Below, one piece after another: positions 11,580 to 24,324 of a DNA stretch of 64,000 nucleotides. The stretch's first letter is position 1. Every line of letters begins with the position of its first letter. The notes under the pieces were generated by a model. The model was not told the DNA's origin. It did not search any database and saw nothing but the letters and a program-made list of their open reading frames with translations. Position numbers and translations under genes: made by a program. The stretch lies in the NCBI RefSeq assembly GCF_047511655.1, contig NC_133390.1, positions 167,482,083-167,546,082 on the forward strand, in the 5' to 3' direction. Origin of the DNA: Castor canadensis. Taxonomy: Eukaryota; Chordata; Mammalia; Rodentia; Castoridae.

Positions 11580-14565
11580 ACCAGTGAATCTCAGAAAGAG
11601 CAGGGAGATTTGTGGCAATTGACTTGCATTTTCTGCTGGGCTGTGTGGTAGCCTTGATGCTCGGGAGTGTCATGGCCCTGACTCTAGACCAGGTCTGTGC
11701 CTCTACACCCACTTTAGTACAGATGAGAACATGTACCCTCTGCCAGATCAACTTCAGCACCAGCTCACATCACTGCTTGGGTTTTGAAAGGCTTCAGCAG
11801 CCTTCAGTCCTAGCAGCTTTGGGCTTTTACTGCTCCCAACTGCTATGCCAGTCTTGATGGTCTAGCAGTCCAGTCTGGTGCTAAGCTGGGCTCGAAGGCT
11901 GAGGGATTCCAACCTGGGAGATTCTGGCCATGCAGCCTTGGACTTAGGGTGCCAACAGCACCACTGTGGTCACAGTGGTCCTAGGGACCACAGCTGCATT
12001 GAATTGCTGTACAAGCCTACTGTTGAAGGACCTCACTAGAGAAGGGCAGACTGCAAAGACTAGAATAAGTACCTACTTCTTTCATTCAAGGCATGGATAC
12101 AGGGTAAGAATCAAAAACAGTCAGGGACACATGAAAGTGAAAATGAAAATGAAGTGCCGGAGACTAAATCTCAGTTGGTGGAAATGTATAAATTCCCTAA
12201 GACTCCAAAATAGCTAGCTGTTTTAAGGAAGCTTACTGAACTTCAAGAAAATGCAGAGAAAACAATTCAGAAGTTTATTAGAGAAACGTAAGAGATTGAA
12301 ATAATAATTTAAAAATTCTAACAAATATCAGAGTCAAAAAATATTTGTACAAAATAAAAGAATATAGCAGAGAGTTTCAACAGAATTGATCAAGCAGGTA
12401 AAAGAATGAGTAAACTCAGAGACAGGTTATTTGGAAGTGAATATTTAGAGGAGAAAAAAGAATAAGGAAAGAAGAAAGCTTATAAAATTCATGGAAATGG
12501 CATGACAAAGACAAATGTACATGCTGTTGGCATTCAAGAGGAGTAGAGAAAAGGGATAGAAAGCTTTTTAAAGAAACAATACCAGAGAACTTTCCAAACC
12601 TGGAGAAAGACACAAATATCCAGACACAGAAATGTCAAACATCTTCAATCAGGTTCAATCAAAATGAGATTACTCATGCCCTTGTGTGATCAAAATTTTA
12701 AAGTTTAAATCCAAAAAGAGAATCTTGAAGCAGCAAGAGGAAAAAAAAATAGCATGTAAGAAAAATCCAATATGACTAATAGCAGACTTCCAAGAATAAA
12801 TCCTATAGGCCAGGAGACAGTTAGATGACATATTCAAGTTGTTCAAGGAAAGAACCTACAAACTAAAAATACTTACTCTAAAAAACTGTCCTTGAAAAAT
12901 GAAGGACAGATAAAGGCTTTCCCACAGAAACAAAAACTGAGGAACTTCATCATCACCAGACCCGTTTTACAAGAAATGCTCAAGAGAGTTCCTCAAGCTT
13001 AAAGAAAAGGAAGCTAATGAATAACTCAAGAACATCTGAGAGTACAAAACTCCCTGGTAAAAGTAAACTCAAGGTCAAATTCAGAATGCTCTAGTAATGT
13101 AGTTGTTATACATGAATACCACATGTGTTAAGTTTAAAAGGCAATACTGTTAAAATTAATAACTATAATACTTTGTCATGGTATATGCAATATATAAAGA
13201 TATACATTGTGACATCAAAATTCAAAATCTACAGGTGCAATGAAATTAAATTGTAGTTTACGTTTTACAATCAAAATTAACAACTTAAATTGTTATCAAC
13301 CTAAGGTAATTTTTTGTAAGTATAAGATTTTTCATGAGTGTCATGACAGCCACAAGTCAAAAATTATGATAGATACAGTAAAAAAGAAAAAGTAGACGAT
13401 TCAACACGTGTTATTAGAAGAAATAACCGCAAAGACTTTAAGAAAGGAAGAAAACATGTGCAGAACACCTGGAAAGCAATTAACCAACTGACAGTAGTAA
13501 GTCCTTATCTATTAATAGTTACTTTGAATATAAATGGGTCAAATTTTCCAATTAAAAGACATAGCATGGTTAAGTGGATATAAAATCAAGACCTAACTAT
13601 AGACTCATTTCATCTGTAAGAACATACCAAGAATAAAAGAGAAGAGGTGGAAGAAGATAATCTGTGTAAATGGAAACAAAAGAGAGTAAGAGTAGTGACA
13701 GGAGAAAAAAGTCAAAAACTGTAAGAAAAAAAACAGACAACAATGAAGGGTTGTCTCTTTTAAACTGTACACATGACCAAATGGATTTAACAGACATTTT
13801 TAGAACATTTTATCAACTATTGAATATGTATTCTTTTCAGCTGCATACAGGAATTCATAAGGATAGATTGTATTTCAGTACAAAATATAAAATTGAGTTT
13901 AAATCCAAGTACTACTAAAAAATCTGCACAAGTTTAAGAAGATTGAAATGATACAAAGTATCTTTTCTGACCATAGTTAGATAAAACTAAGAATAAAGAA
14001 CAGGCAGTTATATATACATAACCCCCCTCCAATTTCTACCAAACCCTATTAGAACTAATTAGCAAACTCAGCAATGTAGCAGGGTACAAAATCAGCATGC
14101 AAAAATCAGTAGCATTGTTATATGACAATAGTGAATTATCTGAAACAGAAATGAAGAAAAACAATTTCACTTATAATGGCCACAAAAATATCTAGGAATA
14201 AAAAAGAGTGAAAGATCACAACATGGAAATTATAAAACACTGATGAAAGAAGTTGAAGGAGACACAAAAAAATGGAAAGATAACTGGGTTCATGAATTGG
14301 AAGAATCAATATTATTAAAATGTCCATACTATATGAAGCAATCTATGGATTCAATGAAATCCCTATCAAAATACCTATAACATTCCTCACAGAACCAGAA
14401 AAACAATCCTAATTTTTTTATAGAAGCACAAATAACTATCTTGAGTAAAAAGAACAGATCAGGAGGCATTATACTATTTGACTTAAAAAATACTGCAAAG
14501 CTATTATAATCAGAACAGCATTGGATTGGCATAAGAACAGACACACCTCTTGCAATGAAGCCTTT
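11580..14565 (+). mobile_element. Old L1/HAL1-like LINE, plus strand, internally deleted
   Basis: The order is a 5'UTR-like part (11.6-12.1 kb), ORF1-like text ('aactttccaaacctggagaaagacacaaatatccag', 'ctataggccaggagacag', 'cagacccgttttacaagaaatgctca'), then ORF2 start text ('catttcatctgtaagaacatacc', 'tagattgtatttcag'). From about 14.03 kb there is a jump to late ORF2 ('aaaaatatctaggaataaa', 'atggaaagataactgggttcatg', 'aacagcattggattggcataag'). The middle of ORF2 is missing and all frames are broken. Confidence 0.75.
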
Positions 14566-14624
14566 GATTCATTTTGAGTTGATTTCTTACATGGTGAGAG
14601 GTAAGAGTCAAAGTGCAATCTTCT

Positions 14625-14720
14625 AAGGGCTGGAAGCATTGTTCACTCAAATGGTTGAGCACCTGCTTAGCAAGCTTGAAGCCCTGAGTTCAAACCACAG
14701 TAGTGCCAAAAAAAAAAGTT
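14625..14720 (+). repeat. ID-like tRNA-derived SINE
   Basis: 'agcacctgcttagcaagcttgaagccctgagttcaaacc' ending in an A-run at about 14708-14718. Confidence 0.85.
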
Positions 14721-14759
14721 TTAATCTTCTCATATGACTCTCCAATGTTCCCTACCCCA

Positions 14760-17700
14760 CATAGCTTATTGAAAAGACTGACTTTTTTCTAATGTATGTT
14801 TTTGGTGTATTTATTGAACATCATCAATTGGCTGTAGATGAATTGGTTGTTTTTGTTTTTGCTTTGTTTTGTTTTTTGGGGGGATCTCTATTCTATTCCA
14901 TTGGTCTGTGTGTCTTTTCTTTTTTTTTTAAACTGGATTTGAACTCAGGGCTGCATGCTTGCTATACAGGCACTCTACCACTTGAGCCACTCCACCACAT
15001 TTATGGAAATAATGCCTCAATTTCATTGCTTGTTATAGATCTGTTCAAGTGGTTTATATCCTCTTGTTTCAATTTTAATAGGTCAAATGCATCTAGAAAT
15101 TCATACATTTCTTTTAGATTTCCAGCTTATTAGATTATAAATTCTCAAAAATCTTCCCTAACGATCCTCTGGATTCCATTGGTATTTGTTATGATATTCT
15201 CTTTTTCATCTCTAATTTTATTAAATTGGGTCTCTCCTTCCTTCTTTTGGTTAATTTGGCTAAGGGTTTATCTATCTTAGTTTTTCAAAAGCACAACTTT
15301 TTTCCATTGGTTCTTTGTATGTACGTATTTTTAAGTCTCCTTTTCAGTAATTTCTGCCGGAATGTTTATTATTTCTTTCTGCCTGCTACTTTGGGTTTGG
15401 GTTATTCTCATTTTTTCTCGGAGTTTGATGTGCATCACTAGGCTATCTCTTTGAGATCTCTCTGTTTTTTTTATGTAGACGCTCATATTTATAAACTTTC
15501 TTCTAAGCACTGCCTTTGCTATATCCCAGAGTTTCTGGTAAGTTGTGTTTTCATTTTCATTAGATTCTAGGAATTTTTAGTTTTATTCCATTGTGGTCTG
15601 ATCGAATACAGGGATTATTTAAATTTTCTTACATTTTTAAAGACTTGTTTATGTCTTTAATATGATCTATTTTGGAGAAAGTTGATGGGTTGCTGAGAAA
15701 AATGTGTATTGTGCAGCTGCTGGATGAAATATTCTGTGGCTATTAAGTTCATTTGATCTATAGTGCTAATTAATTCTGAAATTCCTTTGGTTTTTTTTGG
15801 TCTGGAGGCCATATTTATTGGTGACAATGGGGTATTGAAGTCTTCCACTATCATTGTATTGAGATCTATCTGTGCTTATAAGTCTAGTAGTGTTTATTTA
15901 ATGAAATGGGGCATGTCAATGTTTGGTGCATATCTGTTAACAATTGTTATCTTCTCTGGATGGATTGATTCCTTTATTAATATGAAGTGACCTTCTTTGT
16001 CTCCTCTGACTAATTATGATTTGAAGTCTGTTTTATTAGATATGAGTATAGCTTTTCCTGTTTGCTTTCAGGGACTATTTTCTTAGAGAGTCTTTTTCCA
16101 TCCTTTCACCCTACATCAGTGTTAGCCTTTGTCAGTGATATCCATTTCTGGTAGTCAACAAATGGTCAGGTCTTGCTTTGTAATCCAACCTGCTATTGTA
16201 TGTGTTTTGATTAGAGAACTGAGACTATTAACATTCAGTGTAATATAGAAAGGTATTTCCTGTCATTTTGTTGTGTTTATGATGTTTGCTTCTTTCCTAA
16301 TCCTCATTGGGTAGTCTACTCATTTGATGGGATTGATTCTTTCCATATTATCTTCATTGCATTCATCTTCCTCTTCTGTGTGTAGGATTCATTTAAGTAT
16401 CTTCTGTAATGCTGGTTTAGTGGTTGTGAATCTTGAATTCCTTTAGTTTTTATTTATTGTGGAAGGTTTTTTTTTTTCCCCCAGTACTGGGGTTTGAACT
16501 TCATGATTCATACTTTCATGGCAGGATATAGTAATCTAGGTTGACAGTTGGAATTGCTTTCATTCCCTTCTTGCTTTTAGACTTTCTATTGAAAAATCTG
16601 CTATTGTTTTGGTTGGTTTGCCTTTAAATACAAGTCAGCAACAACTGACTTATTGCTTCTCTCTCACAGCATTCAATATTCTTTCTTTAATCTGTATATC
16701 TAGTGTTGTAACTATTAATATGTCTAGGGATTTTTCTTTTCTGATCTTACCTGTTTGGTTTTCTGAAAACCTCCTGTACCTGGAAGACCCTCTCTTTCTC
16801 AGGATTGAAGAATTTTCTGCCATTATTCTATTGTACATTTTTTCTGTGCCAGTAGGTTGTATCTCTTCTCTTTCTATATCCATGATTCATAGGTTTGGTC
16901 TTTTGGTAGAGTCCCAGAAGCCTGAATATTGTGTTCAGATTTTCTTAGTGTTTTTCTTTGTCTTTTTCTGATTGGTCTAATTCCTCTACTTTATCTTTAA
17001 ACCTAATACTCTATTTTCAACTTGTTTCATTGTATTAGCAAAGTTTTCAACTGAGTTTTTTATTGAGGTTTTCATTTCCAGGATTTCAATTTGATTTTTT
17101 GTCAGAGTTTCTATATCTTTATTGAATTCCTCATTCATCTTCTACATTGTTTTCCTTATTTCATTCAGCTTATTTCATTTTTTTAAAATTCATTCAGCTG
17201 TTTATTTGTATCTTTTTTTTTTTCGGTACTGAGCCTTGAACTCAGGGCCTTCACCTTGAACCACTCCACCAGCCCTATTTTTGTGAAGGGTTTTTTGAGA
17301 TAGGGTCTCACAAACTGTTTGCCTGGGATGGCTTTGAACTGTAATCCTCCTGATCTCTTCCTCCTGAGTAACCAGGATTACAGGCATAAGCCACTGGTGC
17401 CTTTTGAATTTATTCAGATGACTGTATATATCCTCTTTATTTTTGTTGATCAATTATTCTTTATAGTTTATTGTTTGAATTTTTATCTGTTTCACTATCA
17501 TTCAAGTCCTTTATTGTGGAATTGTTGACATTTGGAGGATAACTGTTGCCTTGTTTTTTTCATATTACTTTGCTTCTACCTTGGGATTTACCCATCTGAG
17601 GCCAAGTCACTGGCTAGAAGTTTTAATCACTTCTAGTCTTTCAGTTGAAAAACTCTCAATGTTCAGGCAGGACAGTGAAGTAGCTAGGTTAAAGTGCTCT

Positions 17701-18150
17701 TTTTTACTACCAGTCATGGTTATGGCTGCTAGAGTATCTCAGTCTCAAACAATAGGCCCTCTCTCCTCTGAGATAAGGAAGCAACAGAATATCTTTCTTC
17801 ACAAGGCTAGCCTTATACACCACAGCAGTCATTCTCTCACAGATCCCTCCACTGATTTAAGGCTTGTGGGAGGTATGGGCTTATCTTGTAGCTAGTCTGT
17901 TGCAGGACTGTCTCGTTTACTTTTCCATGTCATCTTCAGCTTCCTTTCTCATTCCTGGAAAGCTGAGAATGGGCTTTTCTCTTTTGCCTTAGTTTCTTTG
18001 TGATATGCTACCATTCTGCTATCTCTTTTGTGGTTCCCAATGCTCTTCCTCTCTTTCTCTCTTCAGAATATAGTCTCTCTTATGTTACCTGGTTCTTCTC
18101 ATTCCTGGAGTCAAACAGTGGATGCTTCTAATCTGTCATCTTGCCTTGAT
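14760..18150 (-). mobile_element. L1 LINE, minus strand, reaching its 5' end
   Basis: Reverse-strand L1 text runs from ORF2 ('ttattgaacatcatcaattggctgtagatgaattgg', 'tttgatctatagtgctaattaattc') through ORF1 ('ttctgccattattctattgtacat', 'atccatgattcataggtttggtc') to a 5'UTR. The 5'UTR ends near 'ctaatctgtcatcttgcctt', the reverse of the usual L1 start motif. The element lacks its 3' end and has ORF2 deletions. It holds SINE pieces at 14925-15000, 16475-16530 and 17212-17405. The same 5'UTR type recurs near 32.1 and 38.06 kb. Confidence 0.75.
17212..17405 (-). repeat. B1-dID dimeric SINE inside L1
   Basis: Poly-T, 'cggtactgagccttgaactcagggcct', then 'gagatagggtctcacaaac' and 'cctgagtaaccaggattacagg'. 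Confidence 0.8.
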
Positions 18151-19430
18151 CCCTTCTACATACCCTTTCTAATATGTGGAAGCTAAGTTGGCCTGAATGT
18201 AGAGTAGTTATTAGTAGAAGTTGGGAATGGTGTGTGTGGGGGGTGAATAAGGTGAGACTGGATTTGATTAGTGCATGCTGCATACATGTTTGAATTATTT
18301 TACAGAAACCTATTAATATACACAATTTATTAAATAAATAAAATTAGTTAAAATAAAATATTTAAAAAGAAAGCAGTAATGGAAAATAGAGAGAGAAAAG
18401 ACATAGGACTTATAGTGAATAGCACAATAGCAGAAGTAATTGCTTCACTACCTGTAATTACTAAAAATGTCAAAAGATTAGGTTCTCACAGTAAAAGAGA
18501 GAAGACTAGAAGAAAGGTGAGAAAGCATGTTCCAACTGTGTGCTGTCTGTGAGCAACTTACTTTAGATTCATAGACTTAACTAGGTTGAAAGCAAAAGGA
18601 TGGAAAAAGCTATTGCATGCAGATAATAACAGCAAGAGAACTGAGCTATAATAATATCAGACAAAATAGATTCAGAAATTGCCGTGAGACAAAATAAGAA
18701 CATGGTATTGATCAAAGGGTTATTTTATGAAGAAGATATAAGTATTAGAAAAAAAGCATATAGCATGCACCTATCAATAGAGACCCTAAGTATATGAAGA
18801 AAACATATGAACTAAACGGAGAAATAAGCATTTGTACAAAAAAAGGTGAATGTCAACAACTAGACACAGCATCAGTACAGAAAGAGAGGACTTGACAGTG
18901 CTATAAACTAATTATGCCTAAAAGCCAAATATAGAGTACTCACCCCAAAGCAGTACTCACACATTTTTTCCAAGTGCTCCTGGAGCATTCTCAAGGATAG
19001 ACTACCTATCAGGCCACTGAATAAGTACAATCTTTGTAAACAAATATTGAAATCATGCAAAATATCTTCTGCAAGCACAATGGAATTCAAATAGATATTA
19101 ACAACAAAAGGAAAAATAGAAAATTCATAAATAGATGGAATTAACATGCTCTTAAACAATGAGTCAAAGAAAAAAACACAAGTGGAATTAGAGAACAATT
19201 TGTAACTAGTGAAATGAAAGTGCCACATACCAAAACTTTATGGAATGAGAAGTAGAGTGCAGAAGTAATAGTTGTAAGAACCACATTAAGAGAGATCTCA
19301 GGCCAGTAACCTAGCCTTATACCTAAAGGAAATAAGAACAAACTGAACCCAAATTTGATACAAGGGAGGAACTAATAAAGAGGAAATCAAAGGAATAGAA
19401 TCTATATAGAGACTAATGATGGTTTTATTT
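18150..19430 (+). mobile_element. L1 fragments, plus strand
   Basis: An L1 3'-end-like stretch with A-rich tail lies at about 18150-18370. It is followed by ORF2 text at 18.4-19.4 kb ('gtctgtgagcaacttactttagattc', 'gagtcaaagaaaaaaac', 'ctcaggccagtaacctagccttatacct'). Frames are broken. Confidence 0.6.
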
Positions 19431-20034
19431 TTGCCTTTTCTAAGTTTTATGTGTTTTATTTCCTTTTTCTTATCTTATAGCCCTGTCTATAACCTTCAGT
19501 AAAATCCTTCCTTGCAGTTAGAGATTTTTGTGAACTGAGCTGATAGGATGAAGTAGAGCACAATTTCCAGGTTATTTTTTGTTTAAAGCCAATTCTGTTT
19601 TCTCCCCTTTTCTTTCCATTGGCTGTAATACAGATATGGAAGTTGGCTATTTATAGCCATGAGAATGAGGACAACATTCTCATGTAAGAAGAGAAGCAAC
19701 AAGGTGGAAGAAAACAGGTACTCTGAGAGGTCTTCTCTTGCTGAGCAACCTTGCTAGCCATAGATGGCTTCCTCGGGAAAAGAAACAATCTCTTTGGAGT
19801 TGCTCTATGTTGTTTCCTTCATAGCATCTTAATATATGCCCTAATTCAAACAACAGTAATTTCTTTTTTTTTTTTTTTTTTGGTGAATAGTAAACCTACA
19901 ATCGAACTCTTGTTTCCTGAATATTCTAAGTCTTTAAACAATTTTTGCTTTACTTCTATTTGTTTCTCTTCCTGCACATTTATGCTACTAACAAAACCAA
20001 TACATTCATTGCTATCACTTTGCAGTAATTTCAT
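19431..20034. other. Unassigned sequence
   Basis: T-rich, with a 20-base T run near 19863. No exon is recognised. Confidence 0.35.
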
Positions 20035-20600
20035 TTTTTGGCAGTACTGGGATTTGATCTCAGGGCCTCACACTTGCTAGGCAGGCACTCTACCATTTGA
20101 GCTACTCCCCCCAACCCTTTTTGCTTTGGTTATTTTTGAGATAGGGTCTTGAGCTTCTGCATAGTTGACCTGGACCAAGATCCTCCTATTCATACTCCCA
20201 TGTACCTGGGATAACAGGTATGTACCACCACACGCAGCTTTATTGGTTGAGAAAGGGTCTTTACCTTTTGCCAAGGGTGGCCTAGAACCACGATTCTCCT
20301 ATTCTCCTATCTTGGCTCACAAGTAACTGTGATTACAGGTGTTGAGCTATCTTGCCTGATCTCACTTGTGGCTTTGAGTGGTTATTTAACCTCTCTTGCC
20401 TTCAACGTGGTTTTTGTTGTTGTTCTTTTTTTGTGGTACTGGATATTGAACTCAGGGCTTCTTGCTTGCTAGGTAAGTGCTTTAGTACTTGAGCTATGCT
20501 CCTAGCCCTTTGGTTTATTTTGTTTTTGAGATAACAAATAAATAACTGCCCAGGCTGGCCTCACACTCTGATCTTCCTGCCTCTGCCTCTTACCCTCAAC
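20035..20600 (-). repeat. Two successive B1-dID SINEs
   Basis: The first, at about 20035-20365, has an ID unit ('ggcagtactgggatttgatctcaggg') and two B1-like units. The second, at about 20425-20600, begins 'gtggtactggatattgaactcaggg'. Confidence 0.8.
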
Positions 20601-21601
20601 CTTTTTACAAAATTAAAGAACTAGGTATAATGCCAATCGAAGAGGTTTTTTTTTGTGTGTGAAAAATAAATATGGCAACACATGGAATGTACTAGGCATA
20701 GGACCTGAAACAGGGCGAATAGAATAAAACATAAACCATTATTACCCACAAAGATATATTTTATATTTTTCAGGCCAAAAGTTTGATCACTGCTCTTCCT
20801 ATACTGCAAGATCTCCTGATATCCAAGCCCTACTGCAGTTCAGCCTGTCCCCTGGAGGATGAGGGGTAGCCATGGACAGTGCTCCTGTAAGAGGAAAAGG
20901 GCCCTTGCTCCCCACTTCCATTCACAGCAGGAGCCCAACACAAAAAGAAGAGTGAATTCAGATTTCAGAAAGGTAGATCTAGACCAGATTTCCAAAACAA
21001 CTATGAGCAACCCCTTAAAGTTGTCACTTTAAATAGACAACTCAGGCTCAGTGAGGAACAGAGATTTGTCACCCAACAAGTAGGAAGGCAAAGCTGGGGG
21101 TGGCTGGCACTCAGGTTACCTGCCTCCCAAGCCCTAGCTCTATCCATTCCATCCAAACTGCTCTTCCTCTGAGGTTTTTTCCTTCCCTGAGAGCTTTCTT
21201 GTACAAAGACAGAGGGAACAGAGATCAACAGCAGAGGCCATGAGATATTTTGTTTTCCCATGATATTCCCCCCTTGAAATCTGAAAGACTTAGTGTGTCT
21301 GACTGCCTCATTTGCATATTAAAACAGAAGGCTGGGGGAAGACATTGCTTAACCTAAAAGGGTGATGTATCATAGGCAGAATTTCAGGCCAGAACCAGTA
21401 GAATTCTTAATGAGCAGGGATTTTTCTGGCACCTGTAACTTCCTTCTTCCTCTGTCTTGTAAGAAGGGCACAGATCTCTTGAAAGTTAAAGAAAACATGG
21501 GAATGCTGTATGGTTAGCCCCAAGGGCTTGCTGGTTACTCTGCAGGGCTTATAGTAGCCAGATCAGGACTAACACTGGATTTGAAAAGAAAGGTCCTGCC
21601 T
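20601..21601. other. Unassigned sequence with a MIR
   Basis: A plus-strand MIR lies at about 21040-21155 ('tcaggctcagtgaggaacagag', 'tttgtcacccaacaagtagg'). The remainder shows nothing I can name. Confidence 0.4.
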
Positions 21602-21805
21602 CTTTTTTTTTTTTTTGTCCTGGGGTTTGCACTCAGGGCCTTCACCTAGAGCCACTCCACCAGAACATTTTTGTAATGAGTTTTTTTGAGATAAGAGTCG
21701 CACAAACTATTTCCCCAGGGGTTGACTTTGAACCATGATCCTCCCAATATCTGCCTCCTAAGTAGCTAGGATTATAGGCATGAGCTACAGGCACCTGGCT
21801 GGTCC
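21602..21805 (-). repeat. B1-dID dimeric SINE
   Basis: Poly-T, 'tcctggggtttgcactcagggcc', then 'tcctaagtagctaggattataggc'. Confidence 0.8.
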
Positions 21806-22397
21806 CATCTATTTTTATGCCACGTGTGTTTGTGCAGATTTTCATTTCCTGTGAAATGGAGACTGTAGTAATTTCTAATATTAAGACATAGTAAGGGATA
21901 CTTGTTCCTGGCCCTGTTCTTCCCTACACCACAGAAACATGCTTCATGGGTTCTTTTCTTCTTCCTTCACATCCACCTGCCTGGAACTTCCAGGAGCCCA
22001 GAAATCACAGTAGCCAGAAACAAAAGGAGAAGTGAGTTGTTTTTTTTTTTTAACTGTAAAGTGCATAAGAGAGGCAGCAGCCCCAGTCTTGGGCATCCAG
22101 TATGAGAGGTAGAATGAGCAGTGTGCAAGGGTAATGGTGCTAGAACCTGAGACCAGTTAGAGGCCCTCAGGCTTGGGTACAGGATGGGTATAGTGAGGAC
22201 AGGCTCCACCTGGTGGGAGAGAAGAGAATTGGAGATGGAGTCAGACTAGTGAGGAGGTTGAATACCCATTGCACCTTGTTTGTGGTCTTGGAGACTCCTC
22301 TCTCAACACCTCCTTCCCATCACCCTGAGATCATTCCCATCCTCCCAACCCTCTTCTCTGTCTGTAGGGGTCCCCTTTTCTTCCAGCTAGTGCTCAC
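21806..22397. other. 3' side of the PI3-like pseudogene
   Basis: On the minus strand this would hold intron 2 and the 3'UTR exon expected of trappin genes. A donor-like GAG|GTGAGC begins it at 22397. I cannot place the 3'UTR exon or a poly(A) signal. Confidence 0.35.
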
Positions 22398-23378
22398 CTC
22401 ACTTGGGCTTTAACCACTCTGTCCCACAAAAGCCTACACAGCACTTTTGGTCCCCATGCAATCAACATGGGCACAACACAGATTGGGAGGATTCTTCATT
22501 GGGCAGCATATCATAGACTTGGGGCAGGAGCCAGTCTTGCTGGGGCTCTCCTCTTTGACTGATTGTTGACCTTTAACTGAAACTGGTCCTTGTCGTGAGC
22601 GCTTGTTGGTTCAGTTGAGTACAGAGACAGTACTCAGGAGACTCTTATTTCAGAGAACATTGTTTTTATTCAAACAAATTCACATGGCACTTTCCTATGG
22701 ATCCTAATGCCTGTCTTTGTTACCCTAGCCAGCCAGGAGTTACTCCGACCTTCCCCCAAGTCTCGCTCATGTCTTCTCAGCCAATGAGGGGGGTGTATCT
22801 GAGCCCCAGGGGATCCTCACAGCCACCTTCAGTGCAGATCCAGTTTCACAGTTCACCAGCGACACCCAGTGGTCATCGGGAGAAGGGAGCCCCCCCCCCA
22901 AGTGGCGGCTGCCTCCATGTCAGGGTCTCGGGACAGACTCTGACAGTGTGGTCTCTGATGGGCAAGGAGGCAAGCAAGGTTTTGGGTTCTAGCCTGAGTT
23001 TATATACCCTGTGGTGACCTCACCACTCCTGTTATCTGCACCATCACCTTAGGGTTAGGTTGTTTGCATATCAGCCACCACCTTAGGGTTGGCTTATTAG
23101 CATATCAGCCTGTCACTCTCTGGCTGGTATCTAAGTCCTAACACACACTAGCTAATACTTCTTATTTCAACAATTTTTCATACCTTAACACAATATAATC
23201 CATCAGTACAACAACAGTCTTATATGTGTTCACCACAGTCCTTTAATTAGCTCTTTTACTTTGACCCAAATGTAACCTTTCATAAGATCTTGATCCTTAA
23301 CTGTAATTGGTTCTCCAATGGGATCTTGTCCTTTGACCCCAGTATGACCTTTCACAATATCATATCCTTTAACAGGCA
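22398..23378 (-). pseudogene. PI3: PI3 / trappin (elafin-like) gene, exon 2 split by an LTR
   Basis: The exon encoding the cementoin (transglutaminase-substrate) repeats and the WAP domain is recognisable in two pieces. The first part (23378-23238, after a TTTAACAG acceptor) reads VPVKGYDIVKGHTGVKGQDP and so on to VKELIKG, the VKGQD-type repeats of trappins. The second part (22590-22398) reads GPVSVKGQQSVKEESPSKTG, then SCPKSMICCPMKNPPNLCC, matching elafin's GSCP..NPPNRC. The two parts join in frame if the LTR and one copy of the 5-bp duplication are ignored. A one-base shift before the KCC pair and replacement of the last WAP cysteine (a TEW stands where MAC is expected) are further lesions. 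The stop is at 22401-22399, followed by a donor. No signal-peptide exon was found upstream; L1 and MaLR insertions fill that area. PI3 normally makes a secreted elastase inhibitor anchored by transglutaminase. Confidence 0.85.
22591..23237 (-). mobile_element. Solo retroviral LTR, 647 bp, inserted in the PI3-like exon
   Basis: On the minus strand the element starts TGTGGTGAAC and ends CTCACGACA, i.e. TG...CA with matching TGT/ACA termini. Each side carries AGGAC (23238-23242 and 22586-22590 on the plus strand), a 5-bp target duplication. A TATATAA box lies at 23006-23000 and an AATAAA at 22670-22665 on the same strand, giving ordinary U3-R-U5 order. No internal retroviral genes are adjacent, so it is a solo LTR. 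Its U3 holds two near-repeats of a 'ctgatatgc' plus 'aaccctaaggtg' motif (plus strand about 23040-23110). Confidence 0.85.
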
Positions 23379-23399
23379 CTGTTAAAGTAAACCAGTATG

Positions 23400-23994
23400 C
23401 CTATGTCACTTTCCCCTAGGTCCAGCCACTGCTCACTGCAGTGTCCCTCAGTTCATGCTCAGATGTGGGGGATGTGCATCAGGGGCAGCTGGGGTCAGTG
23501 CTGTTGGAAAGATGTTCTCTTCTCTTTATGCAAAAGGGCTATAGGACTAGAGTTCTCTCAGTATGTGTTTCTTCCTCTTTTCTCTAATTCTGAGTCTCTT
23601 AGGAGCTGGCTTCACACTGGGTGACATCCAGAAATGAGAAGTACACTTTGTCATTTCTGAGGAAACTTAGTGGAGGGGGAATAGCATTGAATTGCATGGG
23701 AGGAGATCTGAGCTGCATCCTGACTCTGGAAATTGTTTTTACAATTCCTCACTTCTCTCTACATCTGAATTTTCTTCTTATGAAGTGGGGATCCTAAAAC
23801 AGCATGACCTTTGAGGTTTTGTCGCTTTATAATCTCCAACAGAGGACAGATTCTCAGGTGCTTTTATGGGACAAACAGGCAGGGATCAGAGTCCATAAAA
23901 GGGAGACAAGTTGGAAGATTGTGAGTTAAAGGCCAGTCTAGGCTATATAGCAAGGTCCTGCCTCAAAAGATAAAAATAACAAAATCAGCTATTA
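23400..23994. other. 5' side of the PI3-like pseudogene; MIR and B1 fragments
   Basis: A minus-strand MIR lies at about 23690-23815 and a plus-strand B1 3' piece at about 23910-23985 ('aggctatatagcaaggtcctg'). I searched the minus strand for a trappin signal-peptide exon and saw none. Confidence 0.45.
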
Positions 23995-24295
23995 TAAATG
24001 TGACAAATAGCTTTCAAGTATCAATGTACCAATTTGCACTACCAACAATATTTGAGAGTTTCAGTAGCTCTATAGTGTTGCCAATACTTTGTGCTCTCTG
24101 CCTTTTCAGTAACTACTTTGTTGGACATCTATTGGCATTTCCTTATGATTTGAGTTTCCATTTCCCTAATGACTGGTCAACTTCAGCAATTTTTCACATT
24201 TTGTCTGTTTAAGTGTCTTTTTTTATGAAGTGCTTATTCAAGTATCTTGGCCTTTTCAATTGGTATATGTGCCCTTTTCTTATTAATTTGTAGGA
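23995..24295 (-). mobile_element. L1 ORF2 3' fragment
   Basis: 'ccaatttgcactaccaacaatatttgag' and 'tttccatttccctaatgactggtcaac' are reverse L1 ORF2 C-terminal text. Confidence 0.65.
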
Positions 24296-24324
24296 GAAAA
24301 GAAACTCTCACGCATTGCTAGGGA

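Noticed and set aside
11612-11857. 81-codon frame with a signal-peptide-like start
   Set aside because: It lies in the 5'UTR-like part of an L1/HAL1 element; hydrophobicity is incidental.
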